From JAAYUJ01 sp963698165 (GTDB lineage: Bacteria > Desulfobacterota > Syntrophobacteria > Syntrophobacterales > Syntrophobacteraceae), in NCBI GenBank assembly GCA_963698165.1, contig CAVOPT010000009.1, forward strand, positions 310,001-374,000: a DNA stretch of 64,000 nucleotides, given 5' to 3'. Below the pieces are notes generated by a model. That model had not been told where the DNA came from. It saw nothing but the letters and a program-made list of their open reading frames with translations, and made no database searches. Shown here in pieces: positions 1 to 9,068 of this stretch; within the stretch, counting starts at the first letter, position 1; each line of letters begins with the position of its first letter. The position numbers were made by a program, and so were the translations under genes.

Positions 1-1
1 T

Positions 2-304
2 TCCCACCATCCGAAAAGGCTCCCCTCGCGCCAGGGGCCTTGTCTTGAGGAAAAACAGCTCTTGGGGCATTCCCCGACTCTGGATCTCTATGTTGCTCAG
101 ATCAAAAAAAGGTCCCACGGCCGGGCAGTGAGACCCCTCAGACGCCTCCTCGATCTCAAGCGCACCTATCAAGAAGATGCCTTCCATGCTGCCTTGGAGC
201 AGGCGCTCCACTACGGCCTCTTTGATCTCTATCGCTTGGAAAAACTGATTCTCGAACGAGTCGCCGGCGACTTTTTCCGCATCGACGAGAAGGAAGAATC
301 TTGA
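2..304 (+). CDS. istA: IS21-family transposase IstA, C-terminal fragment (cut by window edge)
   Basis: The reading frame is open from the first bases of the window and ends at 304, so only the last 100 or so residues are visible. The stop overlaps the TTG start of the next gene, which is an IstB-type ATPase, and this istA-istB overlap is the hallmark of IS21 elements. The visible part is the basic C-terminal tail (residues around LRRLLDLKRTYQEDAF). The catalytic DDE core lies outside the window. The call rests on the partner gene and the tail composition. Confidence 0.75.
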   Translation, partial: SHHPKRLPSRQGPCLEEKQLLGHSPTLDLYVAQIKKRSHGRAVRPLRRLLDLKRTYQEDAFHAALEQALHYGLFDLYRLEKLILERVAGDFFRIDEKEES

Positions 305-1053
305 AAGAAAACCTACGCCCGCTGCTTGCCAAGCTGAAACTCAGAGGGATCGAACAGGTCCTGGATGCCGAAATCGAACGCGCGCAACGGGAGGGAAGCC
401 CCATACCCGAAGTGATCTACCGGCTTCTTGCGGAAGAGGACCGCTACCGGGAGGAACGCAGTCTCGATCAGCGGCTCAAGAAAGCGAAGATCCCCTGGGA
501 CTGGACCCTGCAAACCTTCCCCTTCGAATCCAAGCCCGATCTCAACAGGTCTCAGATTCAAACCCTGGCCGGCCTCTCCTTTGTGGAACGGGCTCAAAAC
601 GTCGTCTTCATAGGGGACCCCGGCACCGGCAAAACCGGACTCGCCATAGGTCTGCTCCGCCAGGCCATTCTCTCCGGATATCGCTGCCGTTTCTTCAATG
701 CCCAGGATCTCCTCGATCAACTCTATGCATCCCTTGCCGACCGCTCCACGCAAAGACTGATCAAGACCCTCTCCCGCTATGCGGTGCTTTTGATTGACGA
801 ACTGGGGTATCTCACCCTCAAACCTGAACAGGTCAACGCCTTCTTCAGACTTATGGATGAACGCTACGGCCGCACTTCCACAATCATTACAACGAACCTC
901 GTGTATGCCGACTGGTACGCTCTCTTCCAGCGTAAATCCCTGGTCGATGCCCTCCTCAACCGTCTCCAGCATCATTGTGTCACCATCCATGTGGGAGGCC
1001 CTTCTCTGCGGGTCCCGGAAGAACAACACCAACCAACACCCTCCTCTTCGTAA
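301..1053 (+). CDS. istB: IS21-family helper ATPase IstB
   Basis: A 250-residue AAA+ ATPase of the IstB/DnaC type, which loads and directs the IstA transposase. A Walker A motif (GDPGTGKTGL) is visible near residue 103 and a Walker B motif (VLLIDELGYL) near residue 160. The N-terminal region (LLAKLKLRGIEQVLDAEI) is the typical IstB start. The TTG start at 301 overlaps the istA stop, implying translational coupling. The length matches the family (about 245-260 residues), so the gene appears intact. Confidence 0.92.
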   Translation: MKENLRPLLAKLKLRGIEQVLDAEIERAQREGSPIPEVIYRLLAEEDRYREERSLDQRLKKAKIPWDWTLQTFPFESKPDLNRSQIQTLAGLSFVERAQNVVFIGDPGTGKTGLAIGLLRQAILSGYRCRFFNAQDLLDQLYASLADRSTQRLIKTLSRYAVLLIDELGYLTLKPEQVNAFFRLMDERYGRTSTIITTNLVYADWYALFQRKSLVDALLNRLQHHCVTIHVGGPSLRVPEEQHQPTPSSS

Positions 1054-1834
1054 CCCTTCACCTTTCTATAGCCTTGAATGGCTCTAGACGCTTTGAATAG
1101 GAGGACACCCCGCGTTCTACCTCCTCCCTCATTGGCCTCCATCTGATCCGCCCAGCGAACCCGTCCACCGTAAGGAAGAATAGAAATCAGATGCCCGGAA
1201 GAAGATCCATTCTGGATATGTGCAGGGGGAAGAATCAAGACGAAGGGGCTACAGACAGGACCTCAGCTGCTCATTGTCATGTCTGTGCAAAGATGTTGCG
1301 CACCGCCTGGGTCATTTATGTTGAGCGAAAGTAGGTCCACTTTCCTGAGCGCCCAAGAATTGTCGCTGATCGGAGTAAGGGGCGGCAGCGAATCGGATTC
1401 AGATGAGTCAATTGGACACCGGGCAGAGAGTGGTGGTTGCCATTGGCACCCTGGTCTGCCGCCGCTTGCCCCACCGTTGATGCCATATCCCTCCTGCTCC
1501 TTGGCATTGGGTATGCTCAGAAGCTCAACAGATCCAGATCATTTCCGTTATGCTCGTCCGCCTGATCAGGATTCCACTTTCTGGCAAGATGCCGCAAATT
1601 TCCAACGGAGGGTCCGGAGGGGTTTTGTGCAGTTTGGTACTTATGGTGTCGCAAAGAAGGTTGAGCATCGAAAGATCAGCAGTTTCTGGATATCATTTTA
1701 TTCTGCATGATACGCCGACCGCGTGCGGCGCTGACTTCGTCCAGCGCCGCGATTAGACGGCCGGAATATCACCAAAGGGTGAACCAAAAACGTGTGGTAG
1801 AGAGGTTCCTGTCAGAGAACCGGAGGTGCTTAGT
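1054..1834. other. Non-coding stretch after the IS21 genes
   Basis: About 780 bases with no convincing gene. A 143-codon open frame at 1279-1710 has low-complexity, non-protein-like composition and no ribosome binding site. A short inverted repeat, GAAAGT-N6-ACTTTC, near 1326-1343 may belong to the IS21 end region. Confidence 0.5.
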
Positions 1835-2485
1835 ATGATTCGAGTAAGACGAGTTTGTTCGCTAATCCGAAGAATTCTACACTGTCGCTGCCTTGAGGAC
1901 TACACACCGAAGCAGCGACGAGCGATGTGGCCTCCTGCAAAGCCACTTGAGTCAAAACATCTGCGTAACTGCAAGCTAGTGGAAAATCGACAAAAGATGC
2001 TAGAATACATGCCGAAAAACACAATCTGTGCCGAACTTGGCATCTTGCGCTGTGACTTTTCTGAGATAATTCTCAAGAAGACTCAACCAGCAAAGTTACA
2101 TCTAGTTGATATCGCTAGTAAGTATATCAAGATTGCTGAGGAGAGATTCGCTCAAGAAATATCAAACGGAACAGTTCATTTGCACCAAGGCGACACAGTT
2201 GATACAGTGATGTCAATGCCAGATAATTATTTTGATTGGGTATATGTTGATGCCAACCACAGCTATAAAGGTGTCAAGAGAGACTTGGAGGCAGTGCGAC
2301 TCAAACTGAAAACTAATGGATTAATTGCTCTGAACGATTATATCTATTTTGCGCCATCAACCTTTGTGAAGTATGGGGTTGTGGAAGCAGTAAACGAGTT
2401 TTGTATTGAATATGATTTCGAGCTACTTTTTCTTGCCCTGCAAGGGAGAATGTATAATGATGTAGTTATCAGGAAGCTCGAGTGA
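1835..2485 (+). CDS. Class I SAM-dependent methyltransferase (Methyltransf_24-like)
   Basis: A protein of about 216 residues. A GGAGGT ribosome binding site sits 7 bases before the ATG at 1835, so this start is preferred over the GTG at 1826. The middle of the protein has a SAM-binding glycine motif (CAELGILRCDFS) and a later acidic motif with DANHSYKGVKRDLE. That second motif is typical of Methyltransf_24 enzymes, often found in surface-polysaccharide clusters and methylating sugars or small acceptors. The base composition is clearly more AT-rich than the flanks and the gene sits alone between mobile-element and pseudogene material, which suggests horizontal acquisition. The substrate cannot be told from sequence. 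Confidence 0.8.
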   Translation: MIRVRRVCSLIRRILHCRCLEDYTPKQRRAMWPPAKPLESKHLRNCKLVENRQKMLEYMPKNTICAELGILRCDFSEIILKKTQPAKLHLVDIASKYIKIAEERFAQEISNGTVHLHQGDTVDTVMSMPDNYFDWVYVDANHSYKGVKRDLEAVRLKLKTNGLIALNDYIYFAPSTFVKYGVVEAVNEFCIEYDFELLFLALQGRMYNDVVIRKLE

Positions 2486-2565
2486 GTGATCAGGCCGTGC
2501 GCTTGATTTGGTTGGATGCGGTAGGTGGAGCCCAGTCAGAAAGGTCTCATATATTTTGATTTTGA

Positions 2566-3837
2566 TCATTTATGCTTCCTTGCATCGAGTTCGCCGTTCA
2601 GGATGATCTGCTCAGCAAGATGACTGAAGGGATGTTTCGGATTTGTAGCGATCCAGCGTCGCAGGAATTCCGAAGGCTCGATTGGCTGCTGGCCCAGTAG
2701 CCATTGTATCCACAACAGCCTAGAAGCAGGTTGTCCGGCCAAACTTGTAATACGCCAGAACTCGGCTCCTGCGGAGTCTGGGCCACGTCGCAGATTCTCC
2801 ACTCTAAATTGAGACTGACTCAACATTCTCTCAGGGCTCAAATCAGTTGCCGCTGCATTCGATGCACTGATCATGGACTTGGCACACGATTCCGCTTGGC
2901 TACTGGATACGGGAATAACGGCTTCCTCAGCCATTTTTATAGGAAGAGCCTGCCCCAACTCCACGGCAAGTCGTGTAATCCTCTTGGTGGCCGCACTCGT
3001 CTGCGGCAGAAAATCTCCCCACACCTTGATTTCCCCCTTGGCCACTGTGACCGCACGACTTCCATCGGGGCTTACACGCACTTGCAGCACGGCTGAAGGA
3101 TGGGCGCGCACGCTCCACAACTCTGTCATTGTTTCGATATCCCAAAAGCGCAAACGGCCGCTGAGTTCGCCAATCGCAAGCACTCGGCCGTCGCCCGACA
3201 TCCCGAGCGCACTTGGATGAAAATCCACGGGAACGGACGCGGTTAAAGGGATGCTCTTGGCTTCATTGAGACGCCAAGAGGTCAGAGCGCCTTGAGCGAC
3301 GCTTACAATGCAGGAGGGTGACAAGACAAGCATCGACTTCTGAAGAACGAATGGCGGAGTGAATCTACTGGTCTTTCCATCGTTAAGGGACACCAGGAAT
3401 ACATTACCGAATCTATCCGATATTGCCAGAGCGTCACCACGGACGCTCCATGCGAAGGAATCAGGGACCGTACCTTCCTGTAGCAGGACATTGGCCATGT
3501 CGCCGCTTGTAGTTACCGTCACCAATCTTCGTTCTTGAACCCACCATTCATCGGGGTCACGTGAGCGCAACTCCATCAGTACAGCCAGTCTGTCGCCCAC
3601 GGGTGACCAGTCAAGCGCCACAAACTCCGCAGCATTATATTTGCTTAGCACGAGGCGTAGTAACTCTTGTCCGGTGTGGAGATCACAGAGCACCAACTCG
3701 GGTTGTGATACATGCACTGGGTTTCCGTTTGTGTTTGCTTGTAAATAGGCCAGTCGTTCACCTTCAGGGCTGATGCGGCAAGGCCCCAATAATTGCTGAC
3801 CACTTTCACTTGGAAGCTCCCCATAGGCACTGACCAC
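2566..3837 (-). CDS. WD40-repeat protein, main part of a frameshifted exported protein
   Basis: The frame encodes about 420 residues with several WD40 blades, visible as GDGRVLAIGELSGRLRFWDI and SPDGSRAVTVAKGEIKVW, among others. The C-terminal 120 residues are not repeat-like. WD40 propellers are protein-interaction scaffolds. The apparent GTG start at 3837 has no ribosome binding site. A different frame directly upstream (to 4001) supplies a strong ribosome binding site and a signal peptide, and the two frames overlap. A single small indel near 3830-3870 would join them into one exported propeller protein of about 475 residues. The specific function is unknown. Confidence 0.7.
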   Translation of the reverse strand: MVSAYGELPSESGQQLLGPCRISPEGERLAYLQANTNGNPVHVSQPELVLCDLHTGQELLRLVLSKYNAAEFVALDWSPVGDRLAVLMELRSRDPDEWWVQERRLVTVTTSGDMANVLLQEGTVPDSFAWSVRGDALAISDRFGNVFLVSLNDGKTSRFTPPFVLQKSMLVLSPSCIVSVAQGALTSWRLNEAKSIPLTASVPVDFHPSALGMSGDGRVLAIGELSGRLRFWDIETMTELWSVRAHPSAVLQVRVSPDGSRAVTVAKGEIKVWGDFLPQTSAATKRITRLAVELGQALPIKMAEEAVIPVSSSQAESCAKSMISASNAAATDLSPERMLSQSQFRVENLRRGPDSAGAEFWRITSLAGQPASRLLWIQWLLGQQPIEPSEFLRRWIATNPKHPFSHLAEQIILNGELDARKHK

Positions 3838-4001
3838 TGTACATCCGGGCCATACACCTTCACTACTGAGATATCCGCTTCACGGCTGGATGTCACCTCC
3901 CGTTCCTCTTCAATTCGGTATCCAGTTTGAGCCCAAGAGGCGGACGCTACACCAAGGATTCCCCACACGATCATGATGAGAAAGAACTTTGCCCTTCTCA
4001 T
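3838..4001 (-). pseudogene. Signal-peptide N-terminus of the WD40 protein, out of frame
   Basis: The ATG at 4001 follows an excellent AAAGGAGGTGA site. The protein starts MRRAKFFLIMIVWGILGVAS with a likely cleavage after SWA, so it is exported. The frame runs on to 3645 but overlaps the WD40 frame. It is best read as the true N-terminus of the gene at 2566-3837, separated by a frameshift. Confidence 0.6.
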
Positions 4002-4482
4002 CCGACTCACCTCCTTTTCCGAGAATCTTTCAGAAAAGACCGAACTTTGACTGGCATTCTTCCACTCGAGGCGGTCGTCATCGAGATCCACAGGTCGGGT
4101 GGGACCAGCATTCCAGCTCTTACGGCAGATCTGCTCGTGGCCGATGTCGCCAGCCGCGGCACACCGGAAGCTCTACGCCATTGCTTCGCCGCATCTTCAT
4201 AATCGTCGGCCTATTGCGCCAAGACTGCCAGGTTGGCGTAATAAAGACGCTCGGAGTCGACCGCTGTTCCTTCTTGCTCCATTTTGGAACCTCCCAGAGC
4301 ATATTCTACGTTCACATTTCGGGTCATTCATCGTTTGGCACACGAGTTGCTCAAAGGAGGAAAACTGAGGAGAGACGATGCCCCCAGGGTTGATGTGGGC
4401 ATAGTGATCTGCGGATCGTTTTACTCTCTGGGTGTTTGTTCTTTGGCTCGAGTTTGACCATGCATAGCGAAAGGAGAACGAG
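4002..4482. other. Intergenic region, no gene supported
   Basis: About 480 bases between divergent signal-peptide genes. Short open frames on both strands lack ribosome binding sites and look spurious. Promoters for both neighbours presumably lie here, but no convincing -35/-10 pair was picked out. Confidence 0.4.
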
Positions 4483-4905
4483 ATGAAGCCAGCTAAGACA
4501 GGAGCCTTGGTGCTCATGTTGAGCCTGTTTTGGGCCATGTGTGCTGTGGCCCACGGGTCTTCGTCCACCATTGAACTCCCTTTCACGTATTCTCTGGAGA
4601 CGCCAAAATCCTTGCCAGAAAACACTCTCACTCATGGAGGAATGAACTTGCATGAGTCAGAGAAGGTACTGATCTCGTGGGAACGCCATGAGCTTTCCAG
4701 GTCTCACAAGGTCAAGGAAAAAGATAGTAATGACCGGTCTCTGCGTTCTGTCATCGGAATCGATACGGATGACGACCGCAAGGCCAAAGGGCACGTCATT
4801 GTGCACACAGATCCGGAAAAAGACTGCGGTTGCACTGATGATACACCCGATCTTGGGGGATCTAGCATTTTGCGACATGTGCAGCCCCAAGCCGGAACTT
4901 TTTGA
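4483..4905 (+). CDS. Small exported protein of unknown function
   Basis: A 140-residue protein with an AAAGGAGAA ribosome binding site before the ATG. A clear signal peptide (LVLMLSLFWAMCAVAHG) is followed by a hydrophilic, charged mature part with a CGCTDD segment near the C-terminus. No family was recognised. It may be a small periplasmic or surface protein. The neighbour on the other strand is also exported, but nothing links the two functionally. Confidence 0.6.
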   Translation: MKPAKTGALVLMLSLFWAMCAVAHGSSSTIELPFTYSLETPKSLPENTLTHGGMNLHESEKVLISWERHELSRSHKVKEKDSNDRSLRSVIGIDTDDDRKAKGHVIVHTDPEKDCGCTDDTPDLGGSSILRHVQPQAGTF

Positions 4906-5084
4906 GCCGTGCAAGGGGGCATGGGATTCGACTGGGGACCTCATTCATTCAGCTGGCTGCTTTTTCCGCAACGATGCTGACTCTGATTGCAGCATTTTAC
5001 AATACCGTGATGCCCTTGTCTCTGCAGTTGGCCGACTCCCCACCTCTTCATGAAAAATCAAGTCTGTTGGCGTTTTCGTGAAAT

Positions 5085-5605
5085 TTAATAATTCTCATTC
5101 TTCGCCTCCTCTAATCGTTTTGCCCGGACTTCCCTGATCGCTTTTCGCATGCAGCGCAAGTTTATCGCGTCCCTCTCTCGGGCCTCTGCTTCTGTCAGAA
5201 ATGAATGTCGCTCTTCCATCTCCTGACGGATCAAAGTGACATCCGAAAAACCGCAAGTCTTCAATACTGCCACAGCGGCTTGCAATGAGTTCTCCTTCAG
5301 GTGGCTTTCGATCACGCCGATGGTCTTCTCTGCCAAGCCCCGGACCCTGTCCCTCATGGCCTCGAATTGATCCCGGCGCAATCGTTCCAGGCAATTCTGA
5401 ATCCCATATGCTCATTGCGCCACCGGCAGACTGTCTCTCGAGTAACCCCGACCTGTGTCGCAACTTCCGAGTCGGACATCCCGGTCATCAGCAGGGGCAA
5501 AGCCTTTTCCTGCTCGATAGAGAGCTCACCGGGTGGCAGTGAGGACCTCATCAGGTTCAAGGCAATTTCTTGTGCGGTTTTGTGAGCTCCTGTGATTTTG
5601 GTCAT
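5085..5605 (-). pseudogene. Helix-turn-helix protein (phage terminase small-subunit-like), frameshifted
   Basis: Two overlapping minus frames make one protein of about 170 residues. The first carries a helix-turn-helix (LLMTGMSDSEVATQVGVTRE, then TVCRWRN) and runs off frame near 5392. The second continues RRDQFEAMRDRVRGLAEKTI and a coiled-coil tail ending at 5085. One inserted base after the GGATTC at the junction restores a continuous frame. Such HTH plus helical-tail proteins are common beside phage or mobile genes. The ATG at 5605 is the most plausible start, although its ribosome binding site is weak. Confidence 0.55.
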
Positions 5606-5748
5606 TTCGGCCGATCTGGTTTGAATTTGAGTCTGCAATGGTCCACTGTTGGTAGAGAAAGTGCGCACCCCTTCGGTTGACTCAGCCAAGGAGGATGGGG
5701 TCACTCTGTGGGTCCATGAAAGAGAAGCACTGGCAAGGCATTTGTCGC

Positions 5749-6111
5749 TCACAACGTGGCTGTCCCAGAAAGCGGGTGGGCACCGGCATCCAGCACAACC
5801 GTATGCCCCATTCTCGTCGCATTGACCACTTCCACATACAGGGTTCTTCTCCCCTCATCCACGGCTGCGATCGGCTGAATGTCAAACTGGCTGGGTATAT
5901 CGTGGGAAATGGGATAGCGCGCCTTACCGCCCTGCAATCCCCGTATCATCAACCGCAGCGCATAGTATGCGGGCGTCCTCGTCCCATCCGCGCGCACTAT
6001 GCCGCCCATGGTCTGCCAGTCGTAAAACGGGAAAATGGCGCTGCCGGTCACATAGCCGGCGTTGTCCCGACTGTGTTCGATCAGGGTCTTGGCATAGGAA
6101 AGAGCGTTACT
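5749..6111 (-). pseudogene. C-terminal fragment of a glycoside-hydrolase-like protein
   Basis: An open minus frame of about 120 residues is bounded upstream by a TAG at 6112-6114. It reads YAKTLIEHSRDNAGYVTG, then PFYDWQTMGGIVRADGTRTP, AYYALRLMIRGLQGGK and a beta-sandwich-like tail. This resembles the end of a TIM-barrel glycosidase together with its C-terminal beta domain. There is no catalytic region and no start with a ribosome binding site, so it is a remnant. Family assignment is tentative. Confidence 0.35.
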
Positions 6112-6287
6112 CTATCCGTATGCGCTGCGATAGGACCCGCACTCCGAGCTGTCTCCATCCAATTTCGGAGTGAACTGCTTAAGGGTTCTCTTCGTCAGAG
6201 CGACAAGAGCCCTGCTTCCCGGCCTCTGCCGGGAAAGACTCAGGTGGAACCCAAAGACCTCAGTCTCACTCCACTTTGGCTCGTTAT

Positions 6288-9068
6288 CTATGATTTGCCC
6301 TCTTTGAGCTTGGCGATCTTCTGGTCGAACCCCTCCAAATCCTGGCGCCACTGGGCATGGCTGGGAGCCAACTGCACCAGGCGGGCGGCGATGGCCCGCC
6401 CGGTCTCGAAGTTTTCCAGCGCCGCCGCGGTTTGCCCCTGCTGAGCAAGGAGTTCCCCCATTTTCCTGTAGCTCTCCGCCAGGTCCCGCTGCCACTCGGC
6501 GTTCCCCGGGTCCTGCCGGGCCAGGCGCTCGCGCATGGCCAGTGAGGACTTATAGGATGCAAGCGCCTCCGGCAGCTTCCCCTCGGCCTTCAGGACGTCC
6601 CCTCGATTATTGTGGCTCTCCGCCAGGTCCCGCTGCCAGCCGGCGTTCTCCGGGGCCTTTTGGGCCAGGCTTTGGCGAATGGCTTGGGAGGATTCAAAGG
6701 CCTGTTTCGCCTCTGACAGCTTCCCCTCGGCCAGCAGCACCTCCCCTAAATGGCTTTGGTCCTCTGCCAAGGATCGCTGCCAGCCGGCGTTCCCCGTTTC
6801 CTGCTGGGTCAGGCGCCCAAGAATGGTCAGGCTGGACTCGAAGGACGGCCTCGCCTCGGCCGGCTTCCCTTCGGCCTGCAGCACCTCCCCGATTGCACCA
6901 TGACTCACGGCCTGGACCCACTGCCAGCCGAGGTTAGCGGGGTCTTGCTGCACCACTCGGTTGGCAATGTCCAAGACAGACTCGAAGGACCGCCTCGCCT
7001 CCGGCAGCTTCCCCTCGGCTTTCAGCACCTCCCCCACTCCTGCGTAAATCCACGCCAGACGTCCCTGCCAGTCGAGGTTTTCGGCGTTTTGCTGCACCAG
7101 TCGGTTGGCAATGTCCACGGCCGACTCGCAGGACTGCCTGGCCTCCGGCAGTTTGCCCTCGGACTTCATTGCCAGGCCTGTTAAAAAGTAACCCCATGAC
7201 AAGTCACTCTGCCAATCGGCGTTCTCCGGATTTTGCTCCGCCAGCCGGGAGGTAATGGCCAAGGCGGACTCGTAAGACTGCCGCGCCTCCGCCAGCTTGC
7301 CCTCAGCCTTCAGCACATCCCCTAACCTGTTATGACCCCATGCGATCAAAAGCTGCCAGTCGACGTTTTCCGCTTCCTTCTGCGCCAGGCGTTGAACTAG
7401 GCCCAGGGAGGACTCGTAGGACCGCCGCGCCTCCGCCAGCTTCTCCTGGCTCTGAAGCACTTCCCCCATTCGGTGATGAGCCAATGCCACTCCCTTTTGC
7501 AGATGCGGTTTCTCTGGATCCTGCTGGAGCAACCGCTCTCGAATGGCCAGAGCAGATTCGTAAGCCTTTTGCGCCTCCGGCAGCTTCCCCTGGGTCTGCA
7601 GTACCTTCCCTAATTTGTTATGGATCAATGCCAGGCTCACCTGCAGATCGGCTTTCCCTGGATCCTGCTGGGCCAGGCGCTCTCGAATGGCCAGAGTAGA
7701 TTCGTAGGCCTTCTGGGCCTCTGGCAGCTTCTCTTGGGCCTGCAGCAGATTCGCTATTTTGTTATGGAGCATCGCCAAACCCTGCTGCACCAAGATTCCT
7801 CCTGGATACTGTTTGGCCAATAGCTCAAGATTGGCCAGAGCAGATTCGTAGACCTTTTGCGCCTCCGCCAGTTTCCCCTGGGTCTCCAGAACGTCCCCTA
7901 ATTTGTTATGGACACTCGCCAGATACATCTGCCCCACGATGTTCCCTTGATCCTGCTGGACCAGGCGTTGACTGACGCTAATGGCGGACCCATAGGCCTG
8001 TTGCGCCTCAGTCAGCATTCCCTGGGCCAGAAGCACGTCGCCCACCATTTCGTGGTATGAAGATAGGTTATTCTGCCAGAGGGTGTTCCCCGGCTCCTGC
8101 TGCACCAGGGGCTCTTGAATGGCCAGAGCAGCTTCATAGGCCTTTAACGCTTCCGGCAGCTTCCCCTGGGTCTGCAGTACCTTCCCTAATTTGTTATGGA
8201 TCAATGCCAGGCTCACCTGCAGATCGGCTTTCCCTGGATCCTGCTGGGCCAGGCGCTCTCGAATGGCCAGAGTAGATTCGTAGGCCTTCTGGGCCTCTGG
8301 CAGCTTCTCTTGGGCCTGCAGCAGATTCGCTATTTTGTTATGGAGCATCGCCAAACCCTGCTGCACCAAGATTCCTCCTGGATACTGTTTGGCCAATAGC
8401 TCAAGATTGGCCAGAGCAGATTCGTAGACCTTTTGCGCCTCCGCCAGTTTCCCCTGGGTCTCCAGAACGTCCCCTAATTTGTTATGGACACTCGCCAGAT
8501 ACATCTGCCCCACGATGTTCCCTTGATCCTGCTGGACCAGGCGTTGACTGACGCTAATGGCGGACCCATAGGCCTGTTGCGCCTCAGTCAGCATTCCCTG
8601 GGCCAGAAGCACGTCGCCCACCATTTCGTGGTATGAAGATAGGTTATTCTGCCAGAGGGTGTTCCCCGGCTCCTGCTGCACCAGGGGCTCTTGAATGGCC
8701 AGAGCAGCTTCATAGGCCTTTAACGCTTCCGGCAGCTTCCCCTCGGCCTGCAGCACCTTCCCCGCGTTTGCATGGCTGAAGCTCAGCCTGAACCGCCATC
8801 CCCGGTTTCCCGGGTCCTGTTGAGCCAACCGCTCCCGAATGGTCCGGGCCAGTTCGTAGGATTGCCGAGCCTCCGGCAGTTTCCCCTCCTCCAGCAGCAC
8901 GTCCCCCACTTTGTCATGGGTGATTGACAGGTCCCGTTGCCAGTCGGCGTTACCCGGGTCCTGCCGCGCCAGGCCCTTAACCATGGCCAGAGCAGCTTCA
9001 TAGGCCTTTAGCGCTTCCGGCAACTTGCCCTCGTCTTTCAGCACCTCTCCCACATAATCGTGGCTCAT
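6288..9068 (-). CDS. Long TPR-repeat region of a TIR-nSTAND1-TPR protein
   Basis: An uninterrupted frame of 926 residues is made of about 19 tandem units of 48 residues with the consensus KLPEAxKxYESALAIRERLA followed by QQDPGNxxWQxxLAxxHNKxG. These are kinesin-light-chain-type TPR repeats, which form a helical superhelix for ligand sensing. The frame ends in a short KIAKLKEGKS tail. The apparent start at 9068 lies inside a repeat. The true protein almost certainly begins upstream at 12255 with TIR and NTPase domains, reached through several indels at 9.1-10.4 kb. Two 192-residue blocks are identical because of a 576-bp tandem duplication. In STAND proteins such a C-terminal repeat array is the sensor. 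Confidence 0.85.
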   Translation of the reverse strand: MSHDYVGEVLKDEGKLPEALKAYEAALAMVKGLARQDPGNADWQRDLSITHDKVGDVLLEEGKLPEARQSYELARTIRERLAQQDPGNRGWRFRLSFSHANAGKVLQAEGKLPEALKAYEAALAIQEPLVQQEPGNTLWQNNLSSYHEMVGDVLLAQGMLTEAQQAYGSAISVSQRLVQQDQGNIVGQMYLASVHNKLGDVLETQGKLAEAQKVYESALANLELLAKQYPGGILVQQGLAMLHNKIANLLQAQEKLPEAQKAYESTLAIRERLAQQDPGKADLQVSLALIHNKLGKVLQTQGKLPEALKAYEAALAIQEPLVQQEPGNTLWQNNLSSYHEMVGDVLLAQGMLTEAQQAYGSAISVSQRLVQQDQGNIVGQMYLASVHNKLGDVLETQGKLAEAQKVYESALANLELLAKQYPGGILVQQGLAMLHNKIANLLQAQEKLPEAQKAYESTLAIRERLAQQDPGKADLQVSLALIHNKLGKVLQTQGKLPEAQKAYESALAIRERLLQQDPEKPHLQKGVALAHHRMGEVLQSQEKLAEARRSYESSLGLVQRLAQKEAENVDWQLLIAWGHNRLGDVLKAEGKLAEARQSYESALAITSRLAEQNPENADWQSDLSWGYFLTGLAMKSEGKLPEARQSCESAVDIANRLVQQNAENLDWQGRLAWIYAGVGEVLKAEGKLPEARRSFESVLDIANRVVQQDPANLGWQWVQAVSHGAIGEVLQAEGKPAEARPSFESSLTILGRLTQQETGNAGWQRSLAEDQSHLGEVLLAEGKLSEAKQAFESSQAIRQSLAQKAPENAGWQRDLAESHNNRGDVLKAEGKLPEALASYKSSLAMRERLARQDPGNAEWQRDLAESYRKMGELLAQQGQTAAALENFETGRAIAARLVQLAPSHAQWRQDLEGFDQKIAKLKEGKS
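7576..8727 (-). repeat. Exact 576-bp tandem duplication within the TPR array
   Basis: Copy 1 spans 7576-8151 and copy 2 spans 8152-8727. The two copies read identically by eye and encode two identical 192-residue blocks of four 48-residue TPR units. Identity continues about 17 bases past copy 2. Other units in the array are clearly diverged, so this duplication is recent. Confidence 0.9.

Larger units (their letters stand above)
1..1053 (+). mobile_element. IS21-like insertion sequence, right-hand part
   Basis: This is defined by the istA tail and istB. The left end is outside the window. No unambiguous terminal repeat could be picked out after 1053, so the right boundary is set at the istB stop and is a minimum. 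Confidence 0.7.

Noticed and set aside
1279..1710. 143-codon frame after the IS21 genes
   Set aside because: No ribosome binding site, odd composition, and no similarity to any family I recognise.
4688..5053. 121-codon frame overlapping the exported protein at 4483-4905
   Set aside because: The signal-peptide frame has the good ribosome binding site; this one starts inside it and has no support.
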